18,809 nt of DNA from JACDAN01 sp046729215 (GTDB taxonomy: Bacteria > Actinomycetota > Thermoleophilia > Gaiellales > Gaiellaceae), in contig JBKPGE010000227.1 of the NCBI GenBank assembly GCA_046729215.1, positions 1 to 18,809 on the forward strand, read 5' to 3'. A program made the translations under genes and the position numbers. The notes under the pieces are model-generated. The model was given only the letters and a program-made list of their open reading frames with translations. It had not been told where the DNA came from and did not search any database. Shown piece after piece: positions 15,867 to 18,809 of the stretch; position 1 is the stretch's first letter, and every line of letters starts with the position of its first letter.

Positions 15867-16757
15867 ATGTTCGAACCGATCATCATCGTCCTGCTCTTTG
15901 CCGCGGCCTGGCTGCTCGCGCGTACAAGCGCGTGGGTCGCGCTGCGCGTGCTCGTCTGGAACGACCGCCGCCACGCCGAGACCGACCTGTCGCAGGCCGG
16001 AAGGATGTCGCGCCTGAAGCGGCGCGAGACACAGGTCTCGATCGTTCGTGCTGCGATCACCTACTTGGGCTTCGCGACGGCCGCGGTCCTCTCCGTCGGC
16101 CAGCTGATCGGCGGCATCGACCGCCTGACCGCTCTCGCCGGCGCCTCGTTCCTGCTCATCCTCGTCGGCTTCGCCATCCAGCGCGTCCTGATGGACATCA
16201 TCGCCGGCCTCGCGATGTTCATCGAGCGCTGGTACTCCGTCGGGGACACCATCCAGATCCCGATGCACGAGCTGCAGGGGATCGTCGAGGACATGTCCCT
16301 TCGGCACACGCGCCTCCGGACGCTCGACGGCGAGGTGATTCACATCCACAACTCGCAGATCCCGTCAGTGCGGGTGCTCCCGAGTGGGGCGAAGGAGCTC
16401 CAGCTTGAGGTCTTCGTCACTGACGGGGAGAAGGGCGTCGAGATGGTCGATGCGGTCGCTTCGATCCTCCCGGAAGGGCCGACGACCTTCATCCATCGCC
16501 CGCACATCGACCGCGTCGACGAGATCTCCGAGTCGCTCTACCGGATCAGCGTGCGCGCCGGGGTGGCCCCGGGACGTGAGTGGCTCGTCGACGGGTTCTT
16601 CGAGGATCTTCTACGCGAGACGGCGGAGCCTGGCCTGATCGTTCACGGCCCCGTCACGCTCGCGGTCTCGGAGTCCGCGGCGCGGAGCTACTCGCGCGCA
16701 AATCCAGCCACACGGCGGGGCGGCGAGTGGTGGCCGTCGCTCTCTAGAGCGCTCTGA
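15867..16757 (+). CDS. MscS-family small-conductance mechanosensitive channel
   Basis: This 296-residue inner-membrane protein has three transmembrane segments (about 4-31, 59-82 and 88-117). It continues with the conserved beta domain FIERWYSVGDTIQI, the ELQGIVEDMSLRHTRLRT region and DGEVIHIHNSQI (about 119-165), which match the F..P..VGD.I..G..G.VE.I..R.T.LRT.DG....PNS signature. The cytoplasmic alpha/beta domain follows, and the last 25 residues are basic and probably disordered. It would release solutes on hypo-osmotic shock or act as a related ion channel. The pore helix is Ala/Gly-poor compared with E. coli MscS, so conductance may differ. It converges on the class V PLP enzyme gene, the two overlapping by 14 bases. 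Confidence 0.93.
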   Translation: MFEPIIIVLLFAAAWLLARTSAWVALRVLVWNDRRHAETDLSQAGRMSRLKRRETQVSIVRAAITYLGFATAAVLSVGQLIGGIDRLTALAGASFLLILVGFAIQRVLMDIIAGLAMFIERWYSVGDTIQIPMHELQGIVEDMSLRHTRLRTLDGEVIHIHNSQIPSVRVLPSGAKELQLEVFVTDGEKGVEMVDAVASILPEGPTTFIHRPHIDRVDEISESLYRISVRAGVAPGREWLVDGFFEDLLRETAEPGLIVHGPVTLAVSESAARSYSRANPATRRGGEWWPSLSRAL

Positions 16758-17868
16758 GTTCCTCTAGCAGCCGGTCGATCTCGTCGGCCGTGTTGTAGTG
16801 GACGATTCCAACGCGCACGGCGCCGTCCGGAAGGCGCAGGCGCCGCATCACCTCGACGGCGTAGTAGTCGCCGTGCCAGACGAAGATCCCCCGCTCCGCG
16901 AGGTGCTCGGCGACGTCATCGGAAGTCTTCTGCTGCAGCGTGATCGCGAAGGTCGGCACACGCCCGTCCATCGTCGGCAGTCCGTGGAGGCGCACGCCGG
17001 GCGGTAGGCCGTCCAGGAAGCGCTGCCCGAGCTCGCGCTCGTGCGTGGTGATCGCGTCCCAGCCGAGCGACTCGACGTACTCGACGGCGGCGACGAATCC
17101 GGCCAGGAGCTCGTGCTGCATCGTCCCGGTCTCGTACCCCGGCGCGGGGCGGACCTTGTACGGGCGCCAGCGGTCGAGGAGCTCACGCCGGACGAAGGCG
17201 AGCCCGAGGTGCGGGCCGTAGAACTTATACGGCGAGCAGAGCAGGACGTCGGCGCCGATGGAAGCGACGTCGATCGGACCGTGCGGCGCGTAGTGCACCG
17301 CGTCCACCCACGCAAGTGCGCCCGCGTCGTGCGCGAGCCCGCAGATTCTCTCGGCATCGAGCAGCGTGCCCAGGGCGTTGGAGGCCCAGGGGAACGCGAC
17401 CACGCGCGTGCTGTCCGAGAGCTGCTCCTCCAGGTCGGAGAGGTCATAGTCCGCAAACCGCACCTGGATACCGAGATCATGGGCGAGCTCGAGCCAGGGT
17501 GAGACGTTGGCGTCGTGGTCGAGTCTCGTGACGACGACCTCGTCGCCCTCGCGAAGCTCGCGTCCCACGGTTCTCGTGAGCATGAAGTTGAGGTTGGTCA
17601 TGCTCGGGCCGAAGATCGTTTCGTCATCGGAGCAGCCGAGGAACCGAGCCGCGGCTCCTCGGGCGGTGTCGATCAGCTCACCTGTGCGCCGGCTCGTTTC
17701 GAAGGCGCCGCCGACGTTCGCGTTCGACTCGCGCAGGTAGCCGGCAATCGCATCGATGACGGTGTCCGGGACCTGCGTCCCAGCCGGTCCATCCAGGAAG
17801 ATGAAAGGGCGCTTCAGCGCCGAGAACCGCGCCCGCACGGCCTCGACGTTCAGAACCGCGGTGCTCAC
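16744..17868 (-). CDS. Class V aminotransferase-like PLP enzyme, NifS-related but lacking the catalytic Cys
   Basis: This 374-residue PLP protein resembles cysteine desulfurases. It has IFLDGPAGTQVP at the start, SNANVGGAF, the PLP-contact TRLDHDANVSPW, VDAVHYAPHG with the PLP-binding Asp, and SPYKFYGPHLG with Schiff-base Lys215. Where NifS/SufS enzymes have a GHHC- or GSAC-type loop carrying the sulfur-accepting cysteine, it reads HGDYYAVEVM, so that cysteine is missing. This matches my memory of the VC1184 subfamily (TIGR01976), whose function is unknown. It is unlikely to supply sulfur to FeS clusters; another C-S, C-N or C-C lyase reaction is possible. GTG 17868 overlaps the OsmC stop as GTGA, so the two are probably co-translated. 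Confidence 0.9.
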   Translation of the reverse strand: MSTAVLNVEAVRARFSALKRPFIFLDGPAGTQVPDTVIDAIAGYLRESNANVGGAFETSRRTGELIDTARGAAARFLGCSDDETIFGPSMTNLNFMLTRTVGRELREGDEVVVTRLDHDANVSPWLELAHDLGIQVRFADYDLSDLEEQLSDSTRVVAFPWASNALGTLLDAERICGLAHDAGALAWVDAVHYAPHGPIDVASIGADVLLCSPYKFYGPHLGLAFVRRELLDRWRPYKVRPAPGYETGTMQHELLAGFVAAVEYVESLGWDAITTHERELGQRFLDGLPPGVRLHGLPTMDGRVPTFAITLQQKTSDDVAEHLAERGIFVWHGDYYAVEVMRRLRLPDGAVRVGIVHYNTADEIDRLLEELRAL

Positions 17869-18266
17869 AGCACGCGCCCGTTGACGCGCCACTGGTAGCG
17901 GGGCGCGGGGTTGAGCGATGCGCTCACGAAGCAGCCCCACTCGGCGCTCTCGAGCAGCGCGCGAAGATCTTCGTCCGACAGCCCGTTCTCGAGCTGGACA
18001 TCCATCCGGCATTCGATGTTGGTGAAGCCGTACCGGTCGTCTTCTTCGCGGCGAGTGACGGTTCCGGACACGTAGGCCATGGCCTCGACGCCGACGTTCC
18101 GCTGTTGCGCGAAGTACAGGAGGCTCGAGATCGAGCAGCGCGCGAGGCCGGCCAGCAGGAGGTGCTCGGCCTTCGCTTCCTCGAGCTCGAATGCCTGGCC
18201 GTCCGCCGAGAGCCCTTCGTCGTCGAGGGTGACCCAGTAGTCGAAGTGTTTGGCGCGAACTGTCAC
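17865..18266 (-). CDS. OsmC/Ohr-family protein
   Basis: This 133-residue protein has the OsmC fold layout: short N-terminal strands, a helix with EEAKAEHLLLAGLARCSISSLLYF holding Cys44 (read as AEHLLLAG and ARCSISSLL), strands, and a second helix followed by AEWGCFVSASL holding Cys112. Paired cysteines at these positions are the thiol peroxidase centre of OsmC/Ohr, which reduces organic hydroperoxides. The first motif here lacks the usual acidic residue near Cys44, so activity is likely but not certain. A further Cys86 is present. The GTG at 18266 lies 12 bases after TAAATT, fitting a short leader. It heads a two-gene unit with the Cys-less PLP enzyme. Confidence 0.88.
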   Translation of the reverse strand: MTVRAKHFDYWVTLDDEGLSADGQAFELEEAKAEHLLLAGLARCSISSLLYFAQQRNVGVEAMAYVSGTVTRREEDDRYGFTNIECRMDVQLENGLSDEDLRALLESAEWGCFVSASLNPAPRYQWRVNGRVL

Positions 18267-18295
18267 CGTCCGGTGCGCAATTTACGGTCCCGCTC
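18267..18295. promoter_or_regulatory. 29-base divergent promoter region, plus side leaderless
   Basis: TACGGT (18283-18288) is followed by exactly seven bases and the GTG at 18296 on the plus strand. On the minus strand TAAATT (18284-18279) ends 12 bases before the GTG at 18266. The two boxes overlap by two bases. No Shine-Dalgarno sequence fits on the plus side. Confidence 0.5.
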
Positions 18296-18490
18296 GTGCG
18301 GTTGCGTACGTTGAACGAAGCTGAGTGCTACGCGCGGTGCTACGGCGTCCACGAAGAGAGCGTCACCGTCATCCGCTTCGTTCCTCGTCCCGCTCGCTTC
18401 GAGCCGACCCTGAGTGGCGAGGACATCAGGCGCCTGTTTGAGTTGCGGCTCGATGCCCGCGAGCCAGAGCCCGAGCTCGAAGCCGCCTAA
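18296..18490 (+). CDS. Small conserved-looking protein, 64 residues, unknown function
   Basis: The protein begins MRLRTLNEAECYARCYG, with two cysteines four residues apart (Cys11 and Cys15). It continues with a short strand (VTVIRFVP) and a helix (SGEDIRRLFELRLDA) and ends in an acidic tail. GTG 18296 sits seven bases after a TACGGT box, which supports a real leaderless start. It precedes and overlaps the Mug gene by 38 bases. I believe the LNEAECYARCYG start recurs in actinobacteria, but I cannot name a family. A partner or leader role for the glycosylase gene is only suggested by position. Confidence 0.65.
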   Translation: MRLRTLNEAECYARCYGVHEESVTVIRFVPRPARFEPTLSGEDIRRLFELRLDAREPEPELEAA

Positions 18491-18809
18491 CCGCTCGGCA
18501 GTTCCGGACGTTGTCGCGCCCGGTCTGCGGGCCATTTTCTGCGGGATCAATCCGGGCCGGTGGTCGGCGGCAGCCGGCGCGCACTTCGCCAACCCGAGGA
18601 ACGACTTCTGGCGGCTGTTGCGCGATGCCGAGTTCACGCCGCGGCTGCTTGCGCCCGACGAGCAGTTCGAGCTGCCGGCGTTCGGCTACGGCCTGACGAA
18701 TGCGGCGCCGCGGACGACGTCCGGCTCCGGGGATCTGCGTCGCGGCGACTTTGCCGGCGCTGAGGAGCGGCTCGCCGCGCTTGCGGAGGAGCTGAGGCCG
18801 GGTTGGATC
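18453..18809 (+). CDS. mug: Mug-type G/U(T) mismatch-specific DNA glycosylase, N-terminal part (cut by window edge)
   Basis: The 119 codons present match the Mug branch of the uracil-DNA glycosylase superfamily. After a short Ser/Pro-rich start come VVAPGLRAIFCGINPGRWSA, with the active-site GINPG at residues 31-35 (Asn33 the key polar residue), then HFANPRNDFW (44-53), LRDAEFTPRLL and GYGLTNAAPRTT. The protein would excise uracil or thymine mispaired with guanine. The only in-frame start found is ATG 18453, which overlaps the upstream small gene by 38 bases. The usual GINPGL Leu is Arg here, a minor change. The second half, including the DNA-intercalating loop, is outside the window. Confidence 0.92.
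   Translation, partial: MPASQSPSSKPPNRSAVPDVVAPGLRAIFCGINPGRWSAAAGAHFANPRNDFWRLLRDAEFTPRLLAPDEQFELPAFGYGLTNAAPRTTSGSGDLRRGDFAGAEERLAALAEELRPGWI

Noticed and set aside
15866..15880. GTTCGAACC, resembling a tRNA T-arm
   Set aside because: It is the start of the MscS reading frame (codons for MFEP). No acceptor stem or anticodon arm can be drawn around it.
16744..17868. Cysteine desulfurase (SufS/NifS) annotation
   Set aside because: The catalytic cysteine loop is replaced by GDYYA, so sulfur transfer by the usual mechanism is not supported.
17869..18012. Longer start for the class V PLP enzyme at 18012
   Set aside because: The extra 48 residues are Arg-rich antigene sequence inside the OsmC gene, while GTG 17868 gives a GTGA overlap and correct homology.

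Overview
The window is high-GC DNA packed with genes. Start codons are often GTG, genes overlap by 4 to 100 bases, and several start codons sit 6 to 8 bases after a TAnnnT-type -10 box, which suggests leaderless transcripts. Together with the gene content this points to an actinobacterium, possibly a Thermoleophilia-like lineage; the lineage is inferred from style only. I see no tRNA, rRNA, CRISPR array, integrase or intact transposase gene.

Left end (1-4926, minus strand): one tightly overlapped operon. In transcription order it encodes a metal-dependent amidohydrolase, then the small [2Fe-2S], large (molybdopterin) and medium (FAD) subunits of a molybdenum hydroxylase, then the start of a lipoprotein cut by the window edge. 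The medium subunit carries the four-cysteine insert of the PaoB/YagS and 4-hydroxybenzoyl-CoA reductase type, so a [4Fe-4S] cluster is expected. A roughly 170-base insertion, with a duplicated junction and two GC-rich near-palindromes, separates the small and large subunit genes without breaking either.

Middle (4971-11446): an M24 metallopeptidase and acetyl-CoA synthetase overlap by 4 bases on the plus strand and are followed by a conserved 145-residue protein of unknown function. A 251-base convergent gap rich in hairpins separates these from an M16 zinc peptidase on the minus strand. A hotdog thioesterase (minus) and a double-SIS sugar-isomerase-like protein (plus) then diverge from back-to-back promoters that share the same TATA bases.

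Right part (11514-18809): a secreted beta-propeller protein lies divergent to a LysR regulator. The 3' end of the LysR gene runs 106 bases antisense into a secreted or membrane Gly-rich-tailed protein, which lies in an operon behind an NAD-dependent epimerase-like SDR. Next come an MscS-type channel, then a class V PLP enzyme lacking the cysteine-desulfurase cysteine, coupled to an OsmC-like protein. The window ends with a 64-residue protein overlapping the start of a Mug-type DNA glycosylase that runs off the edge.

Most genes belong to known families. The less ordinary material is the amidohydrolase/molybdenum hydroxylase operon with its insertion scar, the repeated leaderless-promoter architecture, the LysR/Gly-rich antisense overlap, and the OsmC plus Cys-less NifS-like pair. 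I found no convincing wholly new multi-gene system.
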